This document shows positions 34,873-43,508 of a DNA stretch of 64,000 nt, in pieces. Position 1 is the stretch's first letter. The number at the start of each line of letters is the position of its first letter. Where the stretch lies: assembly GCF_003692615.1 (NCBI RefSeq), contig NZ_CP023540.1:62001-126000 (forward strand), in the 5' to 3' direction. Both the position numbers and the translations under genes were made by a program. The notes beneath the pieces were generated by a model. It did no database searches. It saw only the letters and a list, made by a program, of their open reading frames with translations, and was not told the DNA's origin. This DNA comes from Chryseobacterium sp. 6424 (GTDB lineage Bacteria; Bacteroidota; Bacteroidia; Flavobacteriales; Weeksellaceae).

Positions 34873-34906
34873 TTGCAACTCCCTTATTTTAGGGGGTTGC
34901 ATTTTT
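34873..34906 (+). terminator. Orphan hairpin with T run
   Basis: TGCAACTCCCT / AGGGGGTTGCA arms (one wobble pair) with a 6- or 7-nt loop, followed by TTTTTGTTTG on the plus strand. No plus-strand gene precedes it. On the minus strand it could back up the glutamine synthetase terminator. Confidence 0.5.
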
Positions 34907-34992
34907 GTTTGTTTTAAGATTTGTTAACATTTAAAGTTTCTATATAAATGATTATTGATTTCTATTACACAAATTTTTAACGGTCTTGCGCA

Positions 34993-35021
34993 TTAAAAAC
35001 TCCGGACGCAATGCCGGAGTT
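34993..35021 (-). terminator. Terminator of glutamine synthetase III gene
   Basis: AACTCCGG (34998-35005) / CCGGAGTT (35014-35021), followed by a T run on the minus strand; 19 nt after the stop. Confidence 0.8.
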
Positions 35022-35040
35022 ATGATTGTATTAAACTTAT

Positions 35041-37248
35041 CTATCTGGTAAATAGCAGTTCACGGTATTTTGTCATAGGCCAAAGTTCATCATCAACCAT
35101 CATTTCCAACGCATCAGATGACTCGCGGATGACCTCGAAAAACGGTTTTACGTCATTACAGAACTTTTCCGCCATTTGTTGAGAATTTTCGCTGTCTTTT
35201 GCAATCTTTATTGCTTCAAGGAGGTTTTCCACTTCTAATTTAATGACTGAAACATGCGTAGATATCTGCGAAATCATATTCATCTGTTCCTTGGCCAGGT
35301 CGCGGAAGTCTTTTTCACCAAATATTTCCTTTAAACCTTTTACATTTTCAATAAGGCGGTTCTGGTAGTTCAGGGCGCATGGGATGATGTGGTTGCGGGC
35401 AATATCTGCCAGCACAGTAGCTTCAATCGCAATTACGGTAGCGTACTTCTCTAATTTTACTTCGTTACGGGCTTCAATTTCACGGTGTGTGTAGATGCCG
35501 AGTTCTTCATAAAGCTCGATGAATTTCGGATCGAGTTCGCGGCCCAGCGCTTCCGGAGTGGTCTTTAGATTGTTTAGGCCTCTTTTCTGAGCTTCTTCAG
35601 CCCAACTGTCAGAATATCCATCACCTTCAAACATAATGTTTTTTGACTCCTTTATATATTCACGAAGTATATTGAAGATCGCTTCGTCTTTTTTAAGGCC
35701 TTTCTCAAAAATAAGTTGATCCACCTCTTTTTTGAAGGTGCGGAGTTGTTTCGCCATGATGGAATTCATCACAGTCATTACTTCCGCGCAGTTTGCCGAG
35801 GAGCCTACCGCCCTGATTTCAAATTTATTTCCGGTGAAAGCAAAAGGGGAGGTTCGGTTTCTGTCTGTGTTATCCAGAAGGATTTCCGGGATTTTGCCTA
35901 CGACATTCAGTTTGAGCTCCGTTTTTTCCTCGGGTGATAACTTGCCATCAGTAACTTTTTCTAATTCCTCTAAAACACTGAAGAGTTGTGTGCCGATAAA
36001 GGCAGAAATGATTGCCGGTGGCGCTTCGTTCGCGCCTAAGCGGTGGTCGTTACTTGCCGATGCGATGCTGGCGCGCAGCAAATCTGCATAATCATGAACC
36101 GCTTTCAGTGTATTTACAAAAAAGGTAAGGAACTGTAGGTTTTTCTTTGGGTTTTTCCCCGGACTTAATAGGTTTTCTCCAGTGTCGGTGGCTAGACTCC
36201 AGTTGTTGTGTTTTCCGCTTCCGTTTACACCGGCAAAGGGTTTTTCATGGAAAAGTATATGGAAGTGGTGTTTGTGCGCAACCCTGGCCATGATGTCCAT
36301 TAATAGAGAGTTATGGTCTACCGCTACATTTACTTCTTCGAACATGGGGGCAAGCTCAAACTGGTTTGGTGCTACTTCATTATGACGGGTAGTTACAGGA
36401 ATGCCCAGTTTCATCGACTCGATTTCAAGTTCTTTCATGAAGTTCATTACCCTGGTTGGGATAGATCCAAAGTAATGGTCGTCAAGTTGCTGTCCCTTTG
36501 CGGGGGAATGCCCCAGAAGAGTTTTCCCGGTAATCACCAAATCTGGCCGAGACTGATACAGTGCGGAATCTACCAAGAAATATTCCTGTTCCCAACCCAG
36601 TGTTGGGGTTACCTTGGTGACATTTTTATCAAAATAAGATCTGCAAACATCCGTGGCGGCTTCGTCAACGGCATGGAGTGCACGTAATAACGGCGCCTTG
36701 TAATCAAGCGTTTCACCAGTGTATGAAATAAAAATAGAAGGAATGCAAAGCGTGGTGCCCATAATAAAAGCGGGTGAGGTCGGGTCCCAGGCAGTGTAGC
36801 CTCTTGCTTCAAAAGTGTTTCTTATTCCACCATTAGGGAAGGAGGACGCGTCCGGCTCTTGCTGAATAAGCATGTTACCGCTGAATCTTTCAATGGCTCT
36901 GCCTCCACCGTCTTCAATAGGTGTGAAAAATGAATCGTGCTTTTCGGCGGTGGAACCTGTAAGTGGCTGAAACCAGTGTGTGTAGTGTGTGGCGCCTTTC
37001 GAAAGCGCCCAGTCTTTCATGGCAACCGCTACCTGGTCAGCAATGTGACGTGGGATTTTGCTTCCTTTTTTAATGGCGTCCATAATGGATCGAAACGCTT
37101 CCTTCGTCAGATATTCCCTCATGGTTTCTTCAGAAAAAACGTTGGCGCAGAACAGTTCTGACAGTTTTGCCGGTACAGTGACCGCATTGTCTTGTCTGAA
37201 ATTTTTGAAAGACAGGGTTTCTAATGCTTTAAATCTTAAATGTGACAT
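35041..37248 (-). CDS. glnN: Glutamine synthetase type III
   Basis: 735 aa from the ATG at 37248; an in-frame upstream ATG at 37281 adds 11 residues (MYIYPHKNHRT) that look unrelated to the family start. Type III enzymes are large (about 700-730 aa), form dodecamers, and are typical of Bacteroidetes. Visible features: the GWEQEYFLVD metal-site segment, the ATP/glutamate region NQFELAPMFEEVNVAVDHN, and GKHNNWSL with SGKHNN in place of the GSGxH loop. It condenses glutamate and ammonia, complementing gdhA at 17147. It is divergent from the DUF6909 gene. Confidence 0.95.
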   Translation of the reverse strand: MSHLRFKALETLSFKNFRQDNAVTVPAKLSELFCANVFSEETMREYLTKEAFRSIMDAIKKGSKIPRHIADQVAVAMKDWALSKGATHYTHWFQPLTGSTAEKHDSFFTPIEDGGGRAIERFSGNMLIQQEPDASSFPNGGIRNTFEARGYTAWDPTSPAFIMGTTLCIPSIFISYTGETLDYKAPLLRALHAVDEAATDVCRSYFDKNVTKVTPTLGWEQEYFLVDSALYQSRPDLVITGKTLLGHSPAKGQQLDDHYFGSIPTRVMNFMKELEIESMKLGIPVTTRHNEVAPNQFELAPMFEEVNVAVDHNSLLMDIMARVAHKHHFHILFHEKPFAGVNGSGKHNNWSLATDTGENLLSPGKNPKKNLQFLTFFVNTLKAVHDYADLLRASIASASNDHRLGANEAPPAIISAFIGTQLFSVLEELEKVTDGKLSPEEKTELKLNVVGKIPEILLDNTDRNRTSPFAFTGNKFEIRAVGSSANCAEVMTVMNSIMAKQLRTFKKEVDQLIFEKGLKKDEAIFNILREYIKESKNIMFEGDGYSDSWAEEAQKRGLNNLKTTPEALGRELDPKFIELYEELGIYTHREIEARNEVKLEKYATVIAIEATVLADIARNHIIPCALNYQNRLIENVKGLKEIFGEKDFRDLAKEQMNMISQISTHVSVIKLEVENLLEAIKIAKDSENSQQMAEKFCNDVKPFFEVIRESSDALEMMVDDELWPMTKYRELLFTR

Positions 37249-37412
37249 GGTTCGGTGATTTTTATGGGGGTAAATGTACAAAAAAATGCTTTTTCACAAT
37301 AAAAAAGTTTAAAAATATAGGGGGTGATAAATAATATCTGTTTCTGGTGACTTTTTTGTGCTTGTATAAACCTGCTTAAAATCAGGTCTTATGGAAATTT
37401 CGGGGATATGTG

Positions 37413-37432
37413 GTATCTTTGCCAAAAGATAC
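37413..37432. promoter_or_regulatory. Palindrome over the DUF6909 gene promoter
   Basis: Perfect 8-bp inverted repeat GTATCTTT / AAAGATAC with a 4-nt centre. It contains the complete -7 box TATCTTTG (37414-37421) and ends 3 nt before the ATG at 37436, so it looks like a DNA operator covering the start site. Confidence 0.5.
37414..37421 (+). promoter_or_regulatory. Promoter -7 box of the DUF6909 gene
   Basis: TATCTTTG; leader about 11 nt to the ATG at 37436. Supports that ATG over the in-frame one at 37391. Confidence 0.55.
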
Positions 37433-37435
37433 ACT

Positions 37436-39121
37436 ATGGTAAACTCTCGTGCTCGCGAAACTACTGAAGCTATTGAAAGGCTCTATGTTTCAATGCGACA
37501 TTTATTCTATCGCGGTTTTTTCAAGCCATCCGGCATCTCCGGCGAAAGTCTCCGTTCACTGTTAATGACGATCAACCCAGAAATCTACGGAACAATGGGT
37601 GTCCCGAACAAAATAGAACTAGATGGGTTATTGTATGTGCTGGACCGTCTGCCCGAAGGCATTGAGGAATGTTCATTCATCCACCTCACTTCTGATGAAG
37701 GTTTTGAGAAAGGCAGTTTTGAAGTCATTGTCCCCAAGAAACGCCGCCGCAACTGTTACCGGATTGATGAGCACCAAATGAATATTGAGGTGCTTTTGGG
37801 CCGTTCCGAAATCTATGATATCCTTACACACCTTACCTTCTTATATATAGAAGCCGATAAAATTCGGGAACTGGCCTTTGTGGCTGACGAGAACGACCGT
37901 CCTACGCGCGCCTGGAAAATCATTGAGGAAGTCGCAAAAGGCAGCAAGAAATACAGCCGTAAAGAAAAGGAAGTCGCGCTGATTCACCTTTCCTCATTAC
38001 TAGGAAGAACTTTTGATGAAACACTGAACGCGTATAATAACTTCGGTGATGATGCCAACCCAGACAGGTTATTTAAGATCATCTATCATCTCGGGAACGA
38101 AAGTTTCAATGATTACAAGAAGATCCGTGAACGCGAGGTGCACTTCTCGGCCATCCTTCGCGAACGTGTAGGCCATCATTTCTTTGGTGAAAAATGGGCG
38201 AACAAAGTAAAAACCGTATTGGCGGAAAATAACCTGCACATGCGGCCGCTGCATATTATCTCCGCAAACATGCATTCGGTGAAAAATATGCTGTACGCAA
38301 ATGATGCACTGGATAAAAAACTTTCAAAGACAGTAGATTACAAACTCTACGAAGAAATTTCAAATAAAAAATCATTACAGGAAAAAATACTGGTGCACAG
38401 CCAGAAGGCAGGCCTGATATATATTGACGACCAAAGCGGTAGCAATATCGATGTACAGATCATTGACCTTGCCAAGACAGATCTTACAAACACCCCTTTC
38501 GGTGAGCTGGGCTTCCAGGGGGAAGATGTGGTGATGGTGTTCGACTATGCTTTTGGTGAGCAAGCCTATGAAATTATGGACGAATTGCTGCGTCCTTATG
38601 ATTTTAATGAGGAGATATATACCATGAAGGTGAAGTCGATCTCTATTATGGGGAAAGCCGGCATCCTGATGGGCGGCAAAGGGGACATCATGATCCCGAC
38701 TTCACACGTCTTTGAAGGAACCGCGGACAATTATCCGTTCGAAAACGCGCTTTCACTCGCAGATTTCGAGGATGATGAGCTTCAGGCTTTCGAAGGAGGC
38801 ATGGTAACCGTACTGGGCACTTCGCTACAGAACAAAGATATTTTACGCTATTTCATGGACACGTCTTGGAAGGCAATTGGCCTAGAGATGGAAGGTGCGC
38901 ACTATCAGAAAGCCATACAGGTCGCTTCGAAGATCCGTCATCACATTTCAGAAGACCTCTTCGTAATGTATGCCTATTACGCTTCCGATAACCCGCTGGA
39001 AACCGGCTCTACGCTTTCATCAGGCGGTTTGGGGCTTACCGGTGTAAAGCCAACCTACCTAATCACCCTTAAAATTCTCGAGAAGATTTTAAGCAGTGGC
39101 AAACCACCGATGCCTCAATAG
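37436..39121 (+). CDS. DUF6909 family protein with C-terminal nucleoside-phosphorylase-like domain
   Basis: 561 aa from the ATG at 37436 (MVNSRARETTEAIERLY). A start at 37391 is open but would place the promoter box inside the gene. The N-terminal half (about 1-350) is helical and unlike anything I can name. From about residue 365 the sequence tracks the PNP/UDP phosphorylase superfamily, closest to Bacteroidota AMP nucleosidase: FDYAFGEQAYEIMDELL, MGKAGILMGGKGDIMIPTS (405-423), LEMEGAH (Glu486, sugar-binding position) and ASDNPLETG (Asp518, base-binding position). It may bind or cleave a nucleoside or nucleotide. The domain reading is my inference from motif order. Confidence 0.85.
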   Translation: MVNSRARETTEAIERLYVSMRHLFYRGFFKPSGISGESLRSLLMTINPEIYGTMGVPNKIELDGLLYVLDRLPEGIEECSFIHLTSDEGFEKGSFEVIVPKKRRRNCYRIDEHQMNIEVLLGRSEIYDILTHLTFLYIEADKIRELAFVADENDRPTRAWKIIEEVAKGSKKYSRKEKEVALIHLSSLLGRTFDETLNAYNNFGDDANPDRLFKIIYHLGNESFNDYKKIREREVHFSAILRERVGHHFFGEKWANKVKTVLAENNLHMRPLHIISANMHSVKNMLYANDALDKKLSKTVDYKLYEEISNKKSLQEKILVHSQKAGLIYIDDQSGSNIDVQIIDLAKTDLTNTPFGELGFQGEDVVMVFDYAFGEQAYEIMDELLRPYDFNEEIYTMKVKSISIMGKAGILMGGKGDIMIPTSHVFEGTADNYPFENALSLADFEDDELQAFEGGMVTVLGTSLQNKDILRYFMDTSWKAIGLEMEGAHYQKAIQVASKIRHHISEDLFVMYAYYASDNPLETGSTLSSGGLGLTGVKPTYLITLKILEKILSSGKPPMPQ

Positions 39122-39138
39122 CATTTTTTAAAAGAAAG

Positions 39139-39170
39139 ACCTTTTTACTTTGCAGTGAGAAGGTTTTTTT
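39139..39170 (+). terminator. Terminator of the DUF6909 gene
   Basis: ACCTTTTTACT / AGTGAGAAGGT imperfect stem with a TTGC loop and a seven-T run, 18 nt after the stop. Confidence 0.7.
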
Positions 39171-39235
39171 ATGGTGCTACCGCGGCCTCCAGATAAAAAT
39201 TCTTATCTTTCAGCTCCAAAAAAATAATTTTAAAG

Positions 39236-41104
39236 ATGAAGAAAGGCTTTCTTTTAATGCTCTGTTTTGCTTACGGATTGTTTTCGGCGCAGCAAGGTCC
39301 TTATTATCAGCAATATGCCAAATATAAGATGGATATTGATGTAGATGCGGCAAATTTCACATACAAAGGCAACCAAACCATCACTTATACCAATAATTCA
39401 CCAGATGAACTGAAGGTGGTTTACTTCCATCTTTATTGGAATGCCTTCCGGCCTGGCTCTATGATGGACCAAAGAGTACAGAATCAGGGGAAAAACGGGG
39501 ATTCCCGGTTGCAGCGTGACGGTATTTCGCGCCTAGCCTCGATCCCAGAAGGTGAAGAAGGCGCCCAGAATATCCGTTGGATCAGACAGAATGGTAGGGA
39601 CCTGAAGTTTGAAATCCAGGAAACCATCATGAAAGTGGTGCTTAACACACCTTTGAAACCCAATTCATCCACAACTTTTACAATGGAATGGGATGCGGTA
39701 ATTCCGCACCAAATTCGCCGTGCAGGCAGAAATAACCGTGAAGGGATTGATATGACCATGACGCAGTGGTACCCTAAAATCGCTGAGTATGACTATGATG
39801 GCTGGGCTACATTCGATTATATCGGCAGAGAGTTCCATGCACCGTTTGCTGATTTTGACGTGACCATTAAAATTGACAAAGATTACGTAATTGGTGCCGG
39901 CGGAACATTAGAGAATCCTTCTGAAGTTAAAGGATACCAAGCTAACGCATCTGTTAAATCTGATAACAGGAACAAAGCTACATGGCGCTGGACGGCTAAA
40001 AACTTGCTTGATTTCGCCTGGGCAGCCGACCGCGACTATACCGTAGAGGAGTTTACAATCTTAGACGGTCCGAAAGTATATTACGTATATCAGAAATCTG
40101 AGCGTACCGCACTTTGGGAACAGACAAAACCCTATGTCACCAAATTCTTTCAGTTGATGAATGCGACCTTTGGTCGTTACGTTTATCCATCATACTCCTT
40201 TATACAAGGCGGCGACGGCGGTATGGAGTATGGGATGTGCACGATGATTCTGGGTGAAGGCCGCTCACTGGAAGGTTTAGTAGGCCTCATGGTGCATGAA
40301 GGCGGGCACTCATACAACCAGCAGATCCTGGCATATAATGAAAGCGTAAGACCTTGGATGGATGAGGGGTTCACCAGTTATTACGATGATTATGTGATGC
40401 ATCAACTTTTTCCACCGGCAGAGCCAGTGGCAAACCCGTTTGTAGGCTCCATTAAATCTTATGTGAATTTTACCAAGACAGGTAAAGAAGAACCGGCGGT
40501 TTGGCTGGCAGACCATCATGATAACGGCAGCGCCTATTCGATCGCGTCTTACGTAAAAGGAGACCTTTTCCTAGTGCAACTTGGGTACATCATGGGCGAG
40601 CAAAATCTTTCTTTAGTAATGAAAGAATTTTACAATCAATGGAAGTTGAAACACCCGACAGACCGTGATTTTATGCATATCGCACAGAAAATTTCCGGGA
40701 TGGACCTGAAGTGGTTTCATCATTATTGGATCAACACCACCAAAACCATCGATTATGCCATTAAAAATATAGAATATGGCCCCGAATCCACGACTATTAC
40801 CCTGGAAAATAAAGGGCAAATCCCGATGCCGATAGATTTCTCGGTGATGACAAAGGAGAAGAAAGTGATCAATTACCATATCCCGTTGAACATGACGCAT
40901 ACCTGGAAGACCAAAGACATCTACGGAGATTTCTCTACGCTTGCTTATTGGCCCTGGACCCAGAAAGAATATCGCGTGACCGTTCCTTACACAAAATCTC
41001 AACTTTCTGCCGTAGGCATAGATTTCTCTCAACGTATGGCCGATGTGAACCCTGAGGATAATTTTGTAGAAACAGATAAAGATCCGAAACCGAAAGCGAA
41101 ATAG
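39236..41104 (+). CDS. M1 family zinc metallopeptidase (exported)
   Basis: 622 aa with a signal peptide (about 1-19, ending FSAQQ). The zinc site is HEGGH (His354, His358) with Glu377, which fits the gluzincin HExxH-x18-E spacing. The upstream GGMEY motif is the aminopeptidase GAMEN-like substrate loop. Such M1 proteins act as periplasmic or surface aminopeptidases. coaX begins 4 nt later and is probably co-transcribed. A near-promoter TATCTTTC lies at 39204-39211. Confidence 0.95.
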   Translation: MKKGFLLMLCFAYGLFSAQQGPYYQQYAKYKMDIDVDAANFTYKGNQTITYTNNSPDELKVVYFHLYWNAFRPGSMMDQRVQNQGKNGDSRLQRDGISRLASIPEGEEGAQNIRWIRQNGRDLKFEIQETIMKVVLNTPLKPNSSTTFTMEWDAVIPHQIRRAGRNNREGIDMTMTQWYPKIAEYDYDGWATFDYIGREFHAPFADFDVTIKIDKDYVIGAGGTLENPSEVKGYQANASVKSDNRNKATWRWTAKNLLDFAWAADRDYTVEEFTILDGPKVYYVYQKSERTALWEQTKPYVTKFFQLMNATFGRYVYPSYSFIQGGDGGMEYGMCTMILGEGRSLEGLVGLMVHEGGHSYNQQILAYNESVRPWMDEGFTSYYDDYVMHQLFPPAEPVANPFVGSIKSYVNFTKTGKEEPAVWLADHHDNGSAYSIASYVKGDLFLVQLGYIMGEQNLSLVMKEFYNQWKLKHPTDRDFMHIAQKISGMDLKWFHHYWINTTKTIDYAIKNIEYGPESTTITLENKGQIPMPIDFSVMTKEKKVINYHIPLNMTHTWKTKDIYGDFSTLAYWPWTQKEYRVTVPYTKSQLSAVGIDFSQRMADVNPEDNFVETDKDPKPKAK

Positions 41105-41108
41105 TGCT

Positions 41109-41873
41109 ATGACCACGATTGTAATCAACATTGGGAATACGAATATCCGTTTCGGACTTTTTAATGACGATACCTGCGAAATTTCCTGGATTCTCAATAC
41201 CAAACCTTATCGTACCAGTGATGAGCTGATGATTCAGTTCATGATGATGTATCAGACTCATAAGATTGATGCTGAGAAGGTCGATAGGATCATTATCGGT
41301 TCCGTAGTCCCACAGCTCACCCATGATGTTGGCAGGGCCATGCAGAAAATTCATGGTAAAAAGCCTGTAGTTGTAGACAGGAATACACCTTCCGATGTAC
41401 AGCCCAAATCACGGCAAATGGGTACGGATATTTACGCAAATCTGGTAGCCGCACACCACCTTTACCCTAACAGGAAGAAGATTATCTTTGATTTCGGTAC
41501 TGCACTTACCGCAAGCTGTATTGATGAGCACGGAGAAACACTGGGAGTCATTATCGCCCCCGGCATCATCACTTCATTAAACTCCCTGATCCATGATACT
41601 GCCCAACTGCCGGAAATTGAATTGGTGAAACCGAAACAAGTGCTGGGATTAGATACGGTTTCATGCATGCAAAGCGGCATGGTATACGGTTATTTGGGGA
41701 TGGTAGAAGGTTTTATAGCGCGTATTAATGAAGAAGTGCAAGACAATTGCTATGTCATCGCTACCGGCGGTGTTTCGCACGTTTATAAGCCACTTACCGA
41801 AAAAATTCACATGGCTGATCGCCTGCATACGCTGAAAGGACTCTACTTTTTAGGTGAATCTGCTTCTCAATGA
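41109..41873 (+). CDS. coaX: Type III pantothenate kinase
   Basis: 254 aa, ASKHA fold. It phosphorylates pantothenate, the first step of CoA synthesis, and is not inhibited by CoA. Motifs are VINIGNTNIRFGLF (phosphate 1), the pantothenate-binding MGTDIYANLVAA, and IIFDFGTALTASCID (phosphate 2). It starts 4 nt after the M1 peptidase gene, although the two have no evident shared function. Confidence 0.96.
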   Translation: MTTIVINIGNTNIRFGLFNDDTCEISWILNTKPYRTSDELMIQFMMMYQTHKIDAEKVDRIIIGSVVPQLTHDVGRAMQKIHGKKPVVVDRNTPSDVQPKSRQMGTDIYANLVAAHHLYPNRKKIIFDFGTALTASCIDEHGETLGVIIAPGIITSLNSLIHDTAQLPEIELVKPKQVLGLDTVSCMQSGMVYGYLGMVEGFIARINEEVQDNCYVIATGGVSHVYKPLTEKIHMADRLHTLKGLYFLGESASQ

Positions 41874-42006
41874 ATTGCTGTGCGGATGGTAAACCACTTT
41901 GCGTAAATGAATATGGTTTTTAGAACACTCAACGCTTAATTATTTTGTCTAAATACCTTTAGGAATGTACTTTACAATAATTAAGATAATTCGTTAAACG
42001 AACGTA

Positions 42007-42438
42007 TCATCTTTTACTTTTGAAGAAATCTTTCACCAATTGTGAACATTCGTCCTCTAAAATGCCCAGTACAATTTCGGTTTTTGGGTGAAGTGACAGG
42101 TTTTTATTGATGAAGCCGCGCTGTTGGTCCCGTGCGCCAATTATTACTTTCGAGATTTGCGACCAACTGAGTGCCCCGCTGCACATCACGCAAGGCTCCA
42201 TAGTTACATAAAGCGTGCAGTTTTGCAGATACTTACCACCCAGATAGTTGGCTGCCGAAGTAATGGCCTGCATTTCCGCGTGGGCTGTAACATCATTTAG
42301 TGCTTCAGTAAGATTGTGGGCTTTGGCGATAATTCTGTTGTTTGATACGATGATGCTACCAATCGGTACCTCGTCTTTCTCTAGTGCATGATAGGCTTCC
42401 TGTAGCGCAATCTTCATAAAATATTCATCCGTAAACAT
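42007..42438 (-). CDS. tadA: tRNA-specific adenosine deaminase / nucleoside deaminase
   Basis: 143 aa CMP/dCMP-deaminase fold. The zinc site is HAEMQAI (His, catalytic Glu) and PCVMCSGAL (two Cys). It most resembles TadA, which makes inosine at the wobble position of tRNA-Arg(ACG). A guanine-deaminase-like specificity cannot be ruled out, because the C-terminal anticodon-contacting region is not distinctive. 41874-42006 before it holds only a short TTCGTT-A-AACGAA palindrome. Confidence 0.9.
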   Translation of the reverse strand: MFTDEYFMKIALQEAYHALEKDEVPIGSIIVSNNRIIAKAHNLTEALNDVTAHAEMQAITSAANYLGGKYLQNCTLYVTMEPCVMCSGALSWSQISKVIIGARDQQRGFINKNLSLHPKTEIVLGILEDECSQLVKDFFKSKR

Positions 42439-42515
42439 AGGCGAATCAAGTTTTCAAAGTAAAGCTGACCGAAGAAATTGAAAAAGTTTTTCTAAAAGGT
42501 AGAAAGTAAAGATTT

Positions 42516-43142
42516 CTACTCCAAATCCATACTTATCGGAAGCCGGAACCGATAGCGGACTGGTGTGCCGTTAAGTTTGGCCGGTGTAAATTTGTTTGGC
42601 AGCAGATACATGGCAATTTCAGCTTGCCGGTTAAATGTAGAATGATCTCCTTCTGCCTGGACTTCGGTGATGCTGCCATCGCGGTCCACCACAAATACCA
42701 ACTGTGTCTTAAATGTTTTTGCTTCGGGCAGTATGGCGTCATGATAAAATAAATCAGCGATCTGTGTACGCAAAATCCCCAGGCCACCTGGGTATTGCGC
42801 TTCGTAATCAAGCGATTGCCTGTCGGGGTTTTTTAAAGAAAGATTTGGTAGTTGCTCCCCTTGTATTCGGGCTAAGTCTTCCCGGTTTTTCACTTTAATC
42901 AAGGTATTGATGTAGGCGGTGTTTTCTATGCTGTCGAGTTTCTGCATGAACTCGGTATAGTCTTTCCTAATGGCAGGTTTGCGGTCTGCGGGTTCTTTGT
43001 CGTATTTTTTCCGGAACTCTCTGTCGAGCATCAGCCGCTGATAGTCAAAGAACTGTTTGGTGGCACGGAACTCTTCGTTTTGTTGCGCTGCCAAAAAGCT
43101 GCACCACAATAATGTTATCAATATAAAGTTCCTGTAAAACAA
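42516..43142 (-). CDS. Exported protein with TonB C-terminal-like domain
   Basis: 208 aa if it begins at the TTG at 43142; that start yields a good signal peptide (FILITLLWCSFLAAQ), and the next ATG would remove it. The middle is charged and helical (about 25-90). The C-terminal 90 residues (VFVVDRDGSITEVQAEGDHSTFNRQAEI...FTPAKLNGTPVRYRFRLPISM) match TonB-C. There is no transmembrane anchor or Pro-rich linker after the signal, so it is not a canonical transducer. Last gene of the run from 44555. Confidence 0.82.
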   Translation of the reverse strand: MFYRNFILITLLWCSFLAAQQNEEFRATKQFFDYQRLMLDREFRKKYDKEPADRKPAIRKDYTEFMQKLDSIENTAYINTLIKVKNREDLARIQGEQLPNLSLKNPDRQSLDYEAQYPGGLGILRTQIADLFYHDAILPEAKTFKTQLVFVVDRDGSITEVQAEGDHSTFNRQAEIAMYLLPNKFTPAKLNGTPVRYRFRLPISMDLE

Positions 43143-43156
43143 CGTTTGAAAATTTA

Positions 43157-43483
43157 TTAAAACATCCCCAGTTCAAAGCGGGCTTCCTCGCTCATCATAT
43201 CCTTATTCCAGCTGGGTTCGAAGGTAAGCTCCAGATCTACTTCGCGTACGCCTTCCACTTCCGATACTTTTTCGCGCACCTCAGCCGGTAAGCTTTCGGC
43301 CACAGGACAGTTGGGGGTAGTTAAAGTCATAATTACCTTTACATCGCCCTCCTCAGAAATCTGTACGTCATAAATAAGCCCAAGTTCGTATATGTCAACA
43401 GGAATCTCCGGGTCATATACCGTTTTCAGCTGTTTGATAATATTTTCGCCAATATCGGCTATCTGATCGTCTGTATAAGTCAT
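43157..43483 (-). CDS. SufT-like (DUF59/MIP18) Fe-S assembly protein
   Basis: 108 aa. The DUF59 core is YDPEIPVDIYELGLIYDV and the reactive cysteine lies in TTPNCPVAE. Such proteins help mature Fe-S proteins, and flavobacterial homologues often sit with suf genes. Here it is between a TonB-C protein and a PolB-like exonuclease, 14 and 25 nt away. sufS is 34 kb distant in this window. Confidence 0.92.
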   Translation of the reverse strand: MTYTDDQIADIGENIIKQLKTVYDPEIPVDIYELGLIYDVQISEEGDVKVIMTLTTPNCPVAESLPAEVREKVSEVEGVREVDLELTFEPSWNKDMMSEEARFELGMF

Positions 43484-43508
43484 GCTAAATATCTTTTGGG
43501 TAAATAAG

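Larger units (their letters stand above)
34719..35040. other. 322-nt intergenic region
   Basis: It holds the minus-strand promoter box of the NlpC/P60 gene (34770-34777), a plus-oriented hairpin with a T run (34873-34906) and the terminator of the glutamine synthetase gene (34993-35021). No open reading frame with a credible start was seen; the rest is AT-rich with repeated TTTTAACAC stretches around 34830-34850. Confidence 0.5.

Noticed and set aside
37391..37435. Earlier ATG for the DUF6909 gene
   Set aside because: It would put the TATCTTTG promoter and the palindrome inside the coding region; the ATG at 37436 fits both.
41990..42002. TTCGTT-A-AACGAA palindrome between coaX and tadA
   Set aside because: It is short, has no T run and is not near a promoter box. 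It could be chance or a weak terminator part.
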